Assembly (NCBI GenBank): GCA_963682055.1 | Contig: OY821741.1 | Coordinates: forward strand, 7,013,501-7,077,500 | DNA: 64,000 bases | Source of the DNA: Primula veris | Lineage: Eukaryota > Streptophyta > Magnoliopsida > Ericales > Primulaceae | Reading direction: 5' to 3' | Part shown: in pieces, positions 11,629 through 23,021 of the stretch | Layout of the letters: each line of letters begins with the position of its first letter | Numbering within the stretch: position 1 is the first letter of the stretch | The notes under the pieces: model-generated | Database searches by the model: none | Seen by the model: the letters and a program-made list of their open reading frames with translations, nothing else | Told to the model about the DNA's origin: nothing | Made by a program: the position numbers and the translations under genes

Positions 11629-11799
11629 CCATTTTTCTATGTGTTACTAAATTACAATTGAGTATTTCCAAAGGTTACCTCATCTTTATTAAAAGATCAG
11701 GGGAAATAAACCTATTTATTAGATGATACATTATATAATGTAATCAAAGATAAAATAATCTAACCCGTTTGAAGATATAGTGAGACTTACGATTGAAGT

Positions 11800-12180
11800 T
11801 TAATAAGATTGAATGTAATTAACTTTGTTTCCAATTTCAGTTTAGTTTGTGAACTTTAACTTTTTCTAATTAATGTAATTAATTTTGTTTCAAATCTGAT
11901 TTAGTATGCTGATTTCCAAACTTTCTTAATTAATGTAATTAACTTTGCTACAATTCGGATATAGTGTGCTGAATATAAATTTTCCTAATCTTGGTTATAG
12001 GTATATTACATTTAAATTGAAACGAAATTGTATTAAATTGAGAAGTAAAAAAAAGTCTAATACATTAATTAGAAAAACTTATAAATCAGCACACTAAATC
12101 AGAATTGGATCAAATTTAATTAGATTAAATAGTAAAAGTTTCAACACGAATCGGAGCAAAGTTAATTGGAGCAAAGTTAT
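11800..12180. repeat. AT-rich tandem repeat (~62 bp) followed by inverted copies
   Basis: Three diverged units containing TAATTAATGTAATTAACTTTG recur at about 11812, 11870 and 11930. Partial inverted copies follow at about 12050-12175 (GATTTAGTGTGCTGA against TCAGCACACTAAATC). The block can fold back on itself. No coding frame. Confidence 0.55.
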
Positions 12181-12647
12181 TAAACTCCTTACGATTGCAC
12201 ATGACTACTTTTGGTAAGTTTTCATTTCTTAGTTCCATCTTTTCAACTCAACACAGTACTGGTTAGACATGAGTTATTTTTTGCTTCTATGATGCAATTA
12301 TGTGAATATTAGTTGTTAAGTTTAGTTTCAATTATTTTGTGATACCATTTGTTATTTTCATTTTTTTGCATGGACTTTGATTATAATTCTTGTTAAATAT
12401 TTTATTTTATATAAAACTCCCTCGGACACATAATAAGAGAGTCCATATATGTTTTTCAACTGTCTTAACAAATGTTGGGTTTTCAGAGTTATTTGAAGCC
12501 ATAAATATGACCATCCAAACATAAATGATTTTTATGATCCGCAAATAACAGTACTCATTAAATGCAGGTGTATGTATATGGAACGAAAATTTCAAATTGG
12601 ACTTTTATGTTGGGACAGAGTCAAAAATCAAATTAAAGATTGTTATG
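12181..12647. other. intergenic, no gene recognised
   Basis: AT-rich sequence with no frame or repeat that I could support. Confidence 0.4.
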
Positions 12648-12655
12648 ATATGGAG

Positions 12656-13262
12656 TAGGGGTGTAAACGGTCCGGATTATAACGGATTAGTCTCAATTCT
12701 AATACAATCCATTAATAACGAATTATATTTTTTTGAATCCGAAGTTCCAATCCAAACCAGACCAAACCAACGGATCGGTTTGGTTTGATGCGGATTTCCG
12801 GATTCGACGGTTTGGATTGGATTCGGATTTATGAAACGATAGATCATAACATCAAATCAAAACATCATAGTAGACAAAAAGAAAAAACAACATTAAAATA
12901 TACAATTGTCAACAAAACTTAGAAGTTGATGATCTTTAGTTACATTTATTTATATATGCTAGCACATATTATGGTTTTTTTTATATGGCATAAGACATTT
13001 AGGTTTATTTGTTTTTGTTGGATCGGATTTAGTACGAATTTAAACGGATTAATAGACCGGATTTGATACGGATTTAACGGATCGTATTGGTTTGGTTCGG
13101 TTTTGATTACCACTAAAGAATCCTAAAATAATTCATTAATATAACGGATTAAGATTTTTTGAATTCTAAACCAAACCGTTTGACGAAAAATCCAAACCAA
13201 TAAAAACTAAACCAACGGATAGGTTAGGATTTACGGATGGACGGATTTTATTTACACCCGTA
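12656..13262. mobile_element. hAT-type MITE (607 bp) with 8-bp target duplication ATATGGAG
   Basis: Termini TAGGGGTGTAAA and TTTACACCCGTA form inverted repeats. The exact 8-bp direct repeat ATATGGAG flanks them (12648-12655 and 13263-13270). The interior is full of CGGATT and AACCGA-like motifs in both orientations, as in many non-autonomous hAT elements. No transposase frame. Confidence 0.85.
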
Positions 13263-13490
13263 ATATGGAGGGAGTAATATTTATAATATTATTTTTAAGT
13301 ACAATTACAGAGTTATTGGCAAGAGACGATCTTGCATTTAAGTTAGAAACTAGACTTTTTTAAAAAAATTATTCGGGTTTTGGAAAGTGCTAAAAATGTA
13401 AATAACCATATGATCATATTTTTCAAAATAAACTCAAAAAAATTAATAAAGTCACTTAAAAGGAAACTTCATAAAATCAAGAAAGTAGTT

Positions 13491-13760
13491 TTATGGGACA
13501 CAAATCCCCAAGATACAATTTTCAACCAGAACACTAATGTCAGTTGGGACACTCTTTTGTAAGGTCGATATTTTTTCATAAAAAATACATTTTTTTTCGG
13601 TTTGATCATCACAGAAAGAATATCCAAACTCAGCTCTATCGTATCCTACAAAGTAACAAATTTTGGATTTCGAGTCAAGTTTGGCATGATCGTTTATATC
13701 GACATGGATATATGACAGGCAACCGTATGGGGCTCTTTCCTTTTTCATTAACGAAAACAG
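13491..13760 (-). pseudogene. Ty1/copia pol fragment
   Basis: The minus-strand translation contains GCLSYIHVDINDHAKLDSKS, then KICYFVGYDRAEFGYSFCD. This is the copia signature found between integrase core and reverse transcriptase (G-C-x-A-Y-V-H with K-L-D-x-K-S, then F-x-G-Y with E-F-G-Y). Only about 85 codons remain, with no LTR or other domain nearby, so this is a relic. The motif match is good; the clade cannot be told. Confidence 0.65.
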
Positions 13761-13778
13761 CTAAGAATTGGTTAGTAA

Positions 13779-14420
13779 GGAATACACAATTTCAGAAGAA
13801 GAAGAAAATATTTCGAGCCGAGTCAATTTTTACAAACAAAAGAACGAGAACACTTGCTTGATTCCAAAGTGGTTTTCTGCTCACATGGTTTTTTTTTCTT
13901 TTTAAAAAAATAAAAAATCTACTCACATGGTTAAATAGGCTGGCCTGTAAAAAAATACACAAATTCAGGAGAAGAAGAAAACATTTTGAGCCAATATTTG
14001 AGTCAATTTTTAAAATCGAAAGAACGAGAGCAACTACTTAATTGTTTCCAAAGCAGTGCTCTACTGGTTTCAGTGTCCAAAAACCGTTTTATAAATTCGC
14101 CTGAATAGATCTCTAAAAAAAACGATCTTAAAAGAAAAATCATCTGGATCGGAAACCCAAGTCAATTTTTATTACCAAAGGAACGGGAACAAATCTCTTA
14201 ATTTCAAAACAATGTCTTACTGTTTTTAACACAATATTGTTCAAATCCAGTTTAGTAAATTAGGTTTGGTAGATTTATAAATAAGACACAATTTCATGAA
14301 GAAAAGAAAAACACGACCCAAGTTAATTTTTATGACTAAGAACGTGTACTATTTTGATTCCAGATCAGTGTGGTACTGTTATTCACACAAACAATGTCCA
14401 AAATCATATTTATTTAAATT
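13779..14420. repeat. four degenerate ~170-bp tandem copies
   Basis: The order ACACAATTTCA(G)AAGAAG, GAGTCAATTTTTA, AAAGAACGAGA, TTCCAAAG recurs starting at about 13784, 13955, 14110 and 14285, with increasing divergence. It begins at the copia fragment, so it may derive from that element's flank. No coding frame. Confidence 0.5.
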
Positions 14421-14961
14421 TGGACAAAAAAAACATATATTTTAAAATTTCATTAAAAAATATCAATTATCAAATGGAGTAATTCTTATTTTAATCAAAA
14501 TTTGGGGAAAAAAATGTGAATATTAAACAAGTCATATTTCCCCTTTAATAAATGCTAGAGTAGTGTTCAGGCCGACAATCTGGCCATAAAACGTCAGAAA
14601 CTAGCAACGATCATATAGAGCAGCTACGACGAATCCAGCCACAACTGTTGGTCGGGTATAGGCCAGATAACAATTATACTTTATGTACTGATCATCTGAA
14701 CCGTACAACTATCATCCAATGGTTGACAAAATTATGTAATATATATTTGGATTTGATTTTTAAGTTTAACTTGTTATTTATAAAGATCATTAGATTAGAA
14801 ATGGAGGCATGAGATTCTAGGTGAGCACCTGTTGTAAAAAAAAAATACATGACCTACCCCGTTCACCTGTTATGTCGTTAGGGTAGTGGCGGTTGTTATT
14901 TTGGATTACGGAGTCATCAACTAGAGTATAACATACACAAGATTTACTTACCAAAATATAA
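14421..14961. other. intergenic, no gene recognised
   Basis: AT-rich sequence; no frame, repeat or RNA gene that I can support. Confidence 0.35.
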
Positions 14962-15169
14962 TGGAGAATGATCCATACACACATAAAAAAAAACACATTA
15001 TATTTACACATCAATCACAACCCTCCATTTACTAACTTTTAATGGTTAAGATTATGTATTTATTCTTGTTATTAGATGAACTAATATTGACCATTAAAAG
15101 TAAGTAAATGAATGATTGTGATTGATGTGTAAAGATAATGTGTTTTTTTTATGTATATATAGATCCTCC
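14962..15169. mobile_element. fold-back MITE of about 208 bp
   Basis: The left arm (GGAGAATGATCCAT... ACACATCAATCACAA) is mirrored on the right (TTGTGATTGATGTGT... ATGTATATATAGATCCTCC). The arms are ~85 bp with a loop around 15050-15075. No target duplication was identified. Confidence 0.6.
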
Positions 15170-15770
15170 CCAAAAGATAATACTATAACAGACACAAATT
15201 ATTTAAATGCGCGACTCACAGTGGTAATGAATAGAATCATGTATGTTTTTTTTTAAAAAATAAGTCACATAACTATTTAATTTTTTGATAAGCAAGTCAC
15301 ATTGCTATTAATTATACATGATCTATCGTTTAATATATGACTGTCCAATTAAAAAAAAGGCAACACCGACGTGATGCGAATTTGGGATATTACATGATAG
15401 AATATATAAGAGAAACTAATAAAGAAAATAAATTGGTTAAATAAGAAACTGTACGGACAGGACTTAACCTTGTTTGTATGTATTTATACTGATATATTAA
15501 CATATATTTTTGTGTGTATGTACGTTTTTACATATATTTGTGTATAAATATAATTACATATATTTGTACGTATATACTGATATACATGCATACACATAAG
15601 TGTATATATCCATGTAAATCTATCTATATGCATATATTATGATTTAAGTTATTTCATTCTGTTATTATTTGTTTGCAATTTTTTTATTATTATTTGTATA
15701 TGCCATTTTTTTTTTAATTATTTGTGCTTTTTTCTTTTAATAAAATTCCGAAATTATAGTTGTAATTGAT
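15170..15770. other. intergenic, TATATA/TACATA-rich, no gene recognised
   Basis: Low-complexity sequence with many ACATATATTTGTGTATA-like strings (about 15480-15620). Nothing coding. Confidence 0.4.
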
Positions 15771-17660
15771 TTTTCACTTTCTGAGAAGAGTATTATTTTC
15801 CCTTCTCTTCACTGAATGGTCAAATGTAGTAAACTCATAGTCATATGTATTATTTTTTTCAAGTTTTTTTTTCGGTAATGGGCTGTGAATCTTCATGTGT
15901 GTACATATATGTATGCGTATAAATATAGCAAACGGGTTAAAAACTGACAGGATCCGACCCGACCGGGTCAAGATCCGGAAAACTAGGGTTTGGTCGTAAT
16001 TTTTTTTTTCTTTCTAAAATTGCAAACAGAAGGTTTAAATAGCATTCTAGTGAAATTGATGGGCAAATTTTTAATTATCACAAATAAACCCATTTGGTCC
16101 TTTTTTTGAAACTTTTTCTTCGGGTTATATTAGGTTGAATCTTCATATGTATGTGTTAATGTATAGCGATGAAAAACAGGACAAAAAATGACATGATCCG
16201 ACCTGAAACGGTCGGGTCAGGACCCAATTTTTTTCGGGTCATGTCTTATATAAATATTTCTCAAATGGTGAACAGAGGTGTCAACACAGCATTTAAATGA
16301 AATTGATTGGCCAATATTTAGTTGTCCCAAAATTGCAAAAAGAGGTGTTAACAGCATGTGAATGAAACTGATGGGCCAATATTTAATTATTACAAACTTA
16401 CAAACACCTGTACAGTACTACACTTAAGGGCAAAATAGGTATATATACATATATAGTACATGTAGTTTATAGATATAACATACTATAAGTATATGTGTAC
16501 GTGTATAGATATAGGAAAGGGGTCAAAAAATGACAGGATCCGTCCCGGCCCGACCAGGTCAAGATCCGAAAAATTAGGGTCTTTATTCTCTTATTATTTG
16601 CAAAAAAAAAAATTATATATATTTGTATTTGCGATTTTTTTTGTGTGTGCTTTTTTCTTTTAAATTGCGAAATTATAGTTGTAATTGTGTTTTCACTTTC
16701 GGAGAAGAGTCTATTAATTTCCCTTCTCTTCTTTAAATATTCAAATGTAGTAAACCCATAGTCTATTAATCTGCTATATCTTGAAAGTTTTTAGTCTCAT
16801 CACAAATAAACCCATTTGGTCCTTTTTTTCGAAACTTATTCTTCTGGTTATATCAGGTTCTTAAACTGGCTATGAATCTTCATGTGTACATATATGTATA
16901 TGTTAGTGTATAGCGATGAAAAACAGGCCAAATTATGTCAGGATCCGACCCGAAACGGTCAGAACCCAATTTTTCGGGTCATGTCTTAAATATTTCCCAA
17001 AATTGTAAACAAAGGTGTTAACAGCCTTTAAATGAAACTGATGGGCCAATATTTAAGTATCCCAAAATTGCAAGCAGAGATGTTAACAGCATGAGAATCA
17101 GGGCGGACCCAGGGGGTGGCTGGGGGTGGCCGTAACCGCCCCGTGACGATTTTCAATTTTTAATTTTTTTTATGTGTAATTTAATTTTTTCTAAAATATA
17201 TATATTGATGGCCCTTCTAATTAAATAAAAGAGTTGTTGGTGTAGTGTTAAAATTGGTTTTAATGTATTGAAAGGTTATGAGTTCAAATCATGTTAGGTT
17301 CTTTTTAAAAAAAAATTTATATTTTTTATCTTGAAATTACCAAATTTCGTAAATGAAACAAGATTACTACAAAAAAATATTTTATTGTCCAATACTTTTT
17401 GTCTTTAACTTCATATTTATTTTATGCAATGTTAAACATAAAAAAAGACTTTATTTTTTTATTAGATCCTATTTATTTTATTTTCTATTCGACATATTTT
17501 TTACACCACGACCCTAAAAAAACTCATCCTAGTTCCGTCCCGGATGTGAATGAAACTGCTGGGCCAATATTTAAATATTACAAGCATACAAACACCTGTA
17601 CTACAGTTTAGGGCAAAATAGGTATATATATATATACATATATAGTGCATGCAGTTTATA
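15771..17660. repeat. block of diverged direct repeats (two interleaved unit types)
   Basis: Segments recur about 730-920 bp apart: TTCGGAGAAGAG...TCAAATGTAGTAAAC at about 15778 and 16698 (with a third, weaker copy near 18840); GACAGGATCCGACCCG/CAAGATCCG at about 15945 and 16530; AGCGATGAAAAACAGG...TCGGGTCATGTCTTA at about 16165 and 16913; GAATGAAACTG.TGGGCCAAT at about 16360 and 17550. This looks like a segmental tandem duplication of non-coding sequence. The second copy is split by the insertion at 17099-17543. Confidence 0.6.
17099..17543. mobile_element. hAT-like non-autonomous element (445 bp)
   Basis: Inverted ends CAGGGCGGACCCAGG and CCTAGTTCCGTCCCGG (right end as written). An 8-bp flanking repeat has one mismatch: ATGAGAAT at 17091-17098 and ATGTGAAT at 17544-17551. 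The paralogous copy near 16355 reads through as GCATGTGAATGAAACTG without the insert and so acts as an empty site. No coding capacity. Confidence 0.75.
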
Positions 17661-17677
17661 GATATAGCATACTATAA

Positions 17678-17955
17678 GGCTTCGTTTGGTTGCGGGATTA
17701 TTAATCCCGGTATTAACAATCCGGTAGTATTATGAATGGGATTTGAAAAGAAGGCCGGATAAGTAATACATCCGGGGTTGGACTATTCCTAATACCACTC
17801 CCCTATGGTATTGGAAATGCACCTTTTTGCCATCATTTCTAGTCCGGACCGGATAACTAGTCCGGAGTGTAATGTTTTGCCAAACATAGCATTTGTGGGG
17901 TCCACGTGATTAGTAGTCCGATCCCGAGGTACCAATGATACAACCAAACGAGGCA
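17678..17955. mobile_element. Tourist-like (PIF/Harbinger) MITE, TAA target duplication
   Basis: Ends GGCTTCGTTTGGTTG and CAACCAAACGAGGCA are inverted repeats. TAA flanks both sides (17675-17677 and 17956-17958). Length 278 bp, with CCGGA-rich internal repeats. Matches the size, ends and target preference of Tourist elements; no protein encoded. Confidence 0.8.
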
Positions 17956-18426
17956 TAAGCCATTTATCTGTCTGACTATGTCTATAGACTCTGTATTCTC
18001 TCACACTCTCCGGCCGTGTTTAACCTTTCTCTACTCAAGTTGGGAATCATTTTAGCTCTCTGCAGCTGTTTCTACTTTCAGTTTCCTGTGTGCTTGTATT
18101 TTAAACCTTATCGATGGACTTCTTTAATTATAAATGGATTTCTTTAATTATAAATGGATTTTGGACTACCCGTAATATGGCGTGTGGATATCTGGATTTT
18201 GATCTGTGTAAGGATATGGCCGCGCAACATTACTGTTATTTTTTTGGAACAGATAAGCTAAGCAAAAAAAAAAAAAAAAACTAAGAAAATAATATTATTT
18301 GGGTACCTTTTCATACATGTCGATGTTTCATTGGACTATTTCAAGCATGGTTTCCTTTCGTTTTGCGTATATCTTTTGCTTAAAACAATTTGTTTTTTGC
18401 TGGTGCTATGTGATTTCTTTAAAAGT
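17956..18426. other. intergenic, no gene recognised
   Basis: Contains a 24-bp direct duplication (TTCTTTAATTATAAATGGAT, 18120-18165) and an A17 tract near 18265. No reliable frame. Confidence 0.4.
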
Positions 18427-18568
18427 TCAATCTATAAACAATTTCTTAAAACGCTCAATATATTAACAATCTCTTAAAACACTTAATCTATTAACAATTT
18501 CTTAAAACGCTCAATCTATTAACAATTTCTTAAAACGCTCAATCTATTAATAATTTCTTAAAACGTTC
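18427..18568. repeat. 28-bp tandem repeat, about five copies
   Basis: The unit TCAATCTATTAACAATTTCT plus TAAAACGC recurs with small changes from 18427 to 18568. Non-coding. Confidence 0.8.
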
Positions 18569-19098
18569 AATCTATAAATGTCAGTGTTTTTTTTTTTTTT
18601 GAATATTCGTATGTTTTTCAAAGTGTTCGTAAATTGGTATTCATATGTTTCTAAAAGGGTTCGCAAATTGGTATTCATGAAGTAGACTAATTTGAATATT
18701 CGGTATCCTTGTTTCTGCCTATTATGTATGTGTTTTGTTGCTGACTGATTAGAGCTGCTTCAAAGCTGAAATAGGGTATTATCTTGAGTAACTTGACTGT
18801 GAAGAATTTGCGAAACTGAAGTTGTCGTTTCTCTTTCACTTTTGGATAAGAGTTTGTCATTCTTCATTCTCATTTAACGGTCAAATGCAGTATCTGCCGT
18901 ATCTTAAAACTTTTTAGTCTATCACACATATACCCAGTTAGTAATCTAGTGGTTTTCTTGTTTTTTCTTTCTTTTGTACCGGCTGTGAATAATATCTTTA
19001 CACTGGTTTCTTTTTTTAGACTGATTATTAAAGTACTGATACATTCACTTTTGCCGAATGCACTAAGCATTGTTGAATTGTATCCTGCATTAGCTTAG

Positions 19099-19419
19099 CA
19101 AGTTCGACAGGGAAGGGGTCAGACTCAAGAGAATCCCGTGACCTTAAATGGAGTGATAATGTCTATAGGTAGATTTAAAACGACACCAGAAAATGCAAGG
19201 TTTATTCTTGCCAGAACAGGGGTTCAGAGAGGGGCACAGATTCGTAACCTTCTCATTCAACTAAAAATAACTAGCGAACATATGGCTGACATGTCCAATG
19301 ATATGAGATTGCTCCAGCTTACAGAATATGCCCATGCACTAGAAATTGAATTTCAAGCTATGGTGGCAAGGACAGTAAAGCCAGTGGTAATAATTCCATC
19401 GCCGAGCAGTATTATTTAA
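19099..19419 (+). pseudogene. exon-like open frame of unknown gene
   Basis: After a possible acceptor (GCTTAG, ending at 19098) the frame stays open to the stop at 19417-19419. It starts with a basic, Gln-rich segment (QVRQGRGQTQENPVTLNGV); the first ATG in frame is at 19159 (MSIGRFKTTPENARFILART). A likely helical segment follows (RNLLIQLKITSEHMADMSND, then LLQLTEYAHALEIEFQAMVA). A GT donor at 19387 would end the exon in phase 0. Composition is protein-like and unlike the flanks, but I do not recognise the family. It may be an internal exon of a degraded or captured gene together with 19538-19661. Confidence 0.35.
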
Positions 19420-19537
19420 TATGCTTTTATTATCTTTTTCCCGCATCTCCTTTATTGACTTACAGAAGCCCTCATTAGTATTGTTAAATTGTTCAGTATA
19501 GCTATGCCAATAAAAGGTCTCAGATGCTTGCAAAACT

Positions 19538-19661
19538 ACAGAAGATGAAGTTGGCGAATCCAGAGAAATATTAGCTACTGCACAGCAAGTTGATCCTGCA
19601 CAGCAAGATGATGTTGCATAGCTGGATGGTGCTGCACAGCAAGATGATGTTGCACAGTGAG
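19538..19661 (+). pseudogene. exon-like fragment with repeated AQQDDVA motif
   Basis: An open stretch reads TEDEVGESREILATAQQVDP, then AQQDDVA and a TAG, then LDGAAQQDDVAQ and a TGA at 19659-19661. The 27-30 bp unit GCACAGCAAGATGATGTT is repeated about three times, with one in-frame stop. It could be the acidic C terminus of the same unknown gene as 19099-19419, but the splice phase is ambiguous. Confidence 0.3.
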
Positions 19662-20059
19662 GTAATATTTCATTTTGGAATTAATTCTCTGTAACTGCAG
19701 GTTGTGCTTGCATATTAAATGCAATGTTTTAAAAATCACCCTTCGTAGTGAAAAACTCGATTGAAAACTTAAAAAAGGCTTAAAAAACTCGCTTTTCCGC
19801 TTTTCTAACCGCTAAAAGCTTACGGTTTCTACGTTTTTAGCATCTCTTACAAAAACACTTTAACTAAAATTTTGCTTTTTTTTTACACTGATTAAATGTA
19901 CCTGGAAGCTATATACTTTTATTTATTGCCTCACTTGTCATTTATTTTTGTACGCCCATCTCTTTTTAGTCTTATTCTTACTTGTTTGTATTTTTTCAGG
20001 AGTTCTTCTGAAGTGAGAAGCGTTGGGTTGCTGCCGATGCCCAATCTTAATGGAAGTCA

Positions 20060-20227
20060 TCTTTTAATGTTTGTTATCTCTTTCTGAGTATTTGAGACGG
20101 TTCTTTTAATGTTTGTTATCTCTTTCTGAGTATTTGAGACGGTTCTTTTAATGTTTGTTATCTCTTTCTGAGTATTTGAGACGGTTCTTTTAATGTTTGT
20201 TATCTCTTTCTGAGTATTTGAGACGGT
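20060..20227. repeat. perfect tandem repeat, 4 x 42 bp
   Basis: Four identical 42-bp units (TCTTTTAATGTTTGTTATCT through TTTGAGACGGT) lie end to end, 168 bp in total, with no mismatch seen. Identity this high implies recent expansion. It falls where a 3' UTR of the unknown gene fragments would lie. Confidence 0.95.
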
Positions 20228-20950
20228 TCTTTTTGTGTGTTTTACTAGTACTTTCGGAACAAGTTTTATGGTGAATGTAGTAGCTAATATTGAAAGCTGA
20301 TTGTCTTGTTATTTGCTTTTGTGAACCTTTCTAAAGAGCTGTGTTCAAGATCCCACGTTGGTGCCTGTTTTTTCTTGGCTAAATTTGTTCGAGACCATAT
20401 ACTCTCAAAGTCAAATCCCTATTCAGAATGTTTCATATATATTATCTACTGCTGAATTTGGAACCTTTTTTTATATAATTGACTAGCCTTTCAAAAGAAA
20501 AAAACAATTTGGAACCTGGGTATCCTTCTCTTTGCCCGATCTTTATTATGGTTTCTCTTTAAGGAGCTGATGAATTTGACATGTGTTAGAGCAGGATATT
20601 AAGGTTTCTCTGCAAAGTCTTAGCTATATATTTTTGCTTTATTTGTGTGTTTTCCATAATTCTTTATCTTGGGGAAGGTTGTTTACTTGCTGAACCGGAC
20701 AGTTCACTCTCGAGCTAGGCTGACCTTTGATTGGTCGAAGTTCACTTTTATCAAATCTGGATCATTAAATGTATAACAAGATAACGAATGAGTTGACAAA
20801 AACGTATGGAACTTGTCTATTGATCAGTGTTTTAATAAGAGATGATGTAGCTAAAGCGTTTTTGTAGCGGCCTAAAAACCGAAAAGTTAGTTTTTAAAGC
20901 TCATTTGCCTAAGGTCGAAAACACTCGAATAAGCCTTCTTGTTCATACCC
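20228..20950. other. intergenic, no gene recognised
   Basis: T-rich sequence; no frame or structure supported. A stretch near 20830-20930 with AAAGCG and GCGGCC repeats resembles the interior of the MITE at 9507-9993 but lacks clear ends. Confidence 0.35.
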
Positions 20951-20954
20951 ACCC

Positions 20955-21350
20955 TCACCTAATCTATGGAAAATCATTTGGAGGGCCAATACTATTCGTA
21001 AAATTAGAATTTTCGTCTAGAAATTGTGTAAAAATGCTCTTCCGCCAACTGAAAATTTGTTCCGTAGAAAACTAAAATTATCCCCCATGTGTGTGCTATC
21101 TGCAATCAAGAACCTAAGACTATTGAGCACATTTTCCTTTGATTTCCGTGGACTCGAGAAGTGTGGAAACAAATCCTTGTATATCCAACCTTCTAGATCG
21201 TCAAATCAATGATTTAAAAGTAAATCATTCTGGATTTTTACTTCTTGCTGGTACATTTGGAAAGAACGAAATTCTTTTAAAGAAAAATTTCCGAATCCGG
21301 AAAAGGTTATTAACTCTAGTCGTAAGCTGCTTTTCGAGTTAGAAATTGGA
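20955..21350 (+). pseudogene. LINE relic: zinc-binding region after reverse transcriptase
   Basis: The translation gives LWKIIWRANTIRKIRIFV, a stop where Trp is expected, KLCKNALPPTENLFRRKLKL, and after a frameshift near 21090 CAICNQEPKTIEHIF. Further on comes an FPWTREVWKQ-like stretch and a Trp/Lys-rich WYIWKERN segment. This is the zf-RVT order typical of plant L1-type LINEs (W-K..., T-x-x-N-L-x-R-R, C-x-x-C-x-x-x-x-E-x-x-x-H). With stops and a frameshift it is a dead fragment. Confidence 0.65.
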
Positions 21351-21473
21351 AAAGCTATATGATTCAATTAAGGTCACCACATGCCAAAAAGATCGAACGA
21401 TGGTCTCTTCCGCCTATGAATACCACAAAGGTTAATTGTGATTGTGCGTTTGATTCAGAAAAGAAAATTAGCT

Positions 21474-22099
21474 TACAGTAAATCCTCCCTATAAAAATAT
21501 TCCATATATGAATAACCTCTCTATTAATAAAAAAATCTCGCTCTCAATCCGGCACAGTTATAAATTAGAATAAACTCTCTATTATCATATTTCGTGAAAT
21601 TTTGAAGCCCTGTTAGTTATATTATCACATCACTGTGGTAATATATAATATTTCATTGCAAACATATATATATATATGTTTACATTAAATTTAGAATAAT
21701 GTAAAATATTTATGTAAATTAGTTTGCGACGATGACTTTAATTTTTGTTTCTACTACATTCTTAAACTTATACATTATAATAACTCATCGGTGTGAATAT
21801 CTTATTGTTGAAGCCAAAATAATAACTTTTTGTATTTCTATATTATCATCTATTTTTTGTATTTCTATACTATCGTCACCCGTGTTATCTATTTCCGCTT
21901 TTTGTATTTGTTTAACTAAAATTTCACATATTCATTTGTAAGTTAATATATACCATGTACATGTATTTTATTTAATTTAAATACTTATAATTTTTTAATC
22001 TTATATATTTTTATACGTAACCTCCATATAAGAATAAACTCTCTATAATAATATTTTTTTGTAGTGCCAACGATATGACTGTATAGAGGTTTTAGTGTA
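21474..22099. mobile_element. non-autonomous DNA element with TACAGTAAA/TTTAGTGTA ends
   Basis: The left end TACAGTAAATCCTCCCTATA and right end TATAGAGGTTTTAGTGTA are inverted repeats. Internal copies of ATAAACTCTCTAT are also inverted. About 626 bp, AT-rich, no protein. The target duplication is not clear and the superfamily is uncertain. Confidence 0.5.
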
Positions 22100-22101
22100 T
22101 C

Positions 22102-23021
22102 ACATATACTTTGACGTAGTGTTCTACTTAACTTCACATATTTTAAACAATTACAATGCAACCCACTTAGTTTAAAAATTAATAAATTAGACACCGATTT
22201 GTTAAAAGTGACAAAATTAACTATTTTACAATTTTTTTTAGAAGACACATTTTCAAACAAGTAACTTTTTTTTTAAATCCCAATAAATTGGAAGTTTCTC
22301 AAAACAAGAGTTATTTTTCAGACTAAAAAAAAGAATACTGATTTTCAACCATTTCCTTTTTTTTTTTTCTGATTTAAATATGCATCTTTTACGATTGAAC
22401 CTAGTCCGAAGAGTTCAAAATTGTAAAGAGGCATATTTAAATTGCAAAACATTAAAGTTATAATACTTTCAACTTAATTAAATATTTTAGCATAATAAAC
22501 ATTGAAAGTTGTCCGAGTGATTCAAAAGCTTGTAAAAAGATTATTTTTATTTAATATTTTTATAAAAGATGTGAAATATAATGATTAACTTTTTAAAATA
22601 ACAACTACTTTTTATAAACACTACATGTAAAAAAAATTCTTTTCAGAAAGATTTTAATCTGTAAAAAATTGTTTAAAATAGAATTTCTTTCCAAAATATT
22701 TTTAATTTCCGAAAAAACCTTGCTTTCTCCAGCAAAAAATTCAAGGAAAATTTGTCTTCAAATTCGTTCTTCTTTTGTATATTAAAATTTCTCATAAGTA
22801 AACAATTTCAAAAAGTATGTTTACAATTGTATTTATTTTTAAAAAAAAGTTTGTTTATTGGAAAACGTGTCTTTTACAAAAATTATAAAATTAAAGATTT
22901 AATTTTGTCACTTTCAAAAAATCGGCGTCTATTTTATTAATTTCTATACTAAGTGGGCTGCATTGCAATTGTTTAAAACTTGTGAGATTAAGTAGAACAC
23001 TAAAATCATGTATATATGAAA
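22102..23021. mobile_element. element with ~150-bp terminal inverted repeats (MULE-like?)
   Basis: The left arm 22102-22262 (with AGTGTTCTACTTAA, ACAATTACAATGCA and GTGACAAAATTAA) appears in reverse complement at about 22848-23021 (TTAAGTAGAACACT, TGCATTGCAATTGT, TTAATTTTGTCAC). The ~585-bp interior has no real frame. Long terminal repeats of this size suggest a Mutator-like non-autonomous element, but no 9-bp target duplication was found. Confidence 0.5.

Noticed and set aside
19896..20087. 62-codon frame with hydrophobic N terminus
   Set aside because: T-rich sequence commonly gives Phe/Leu/Ser frames; no domain and no support beyond length.
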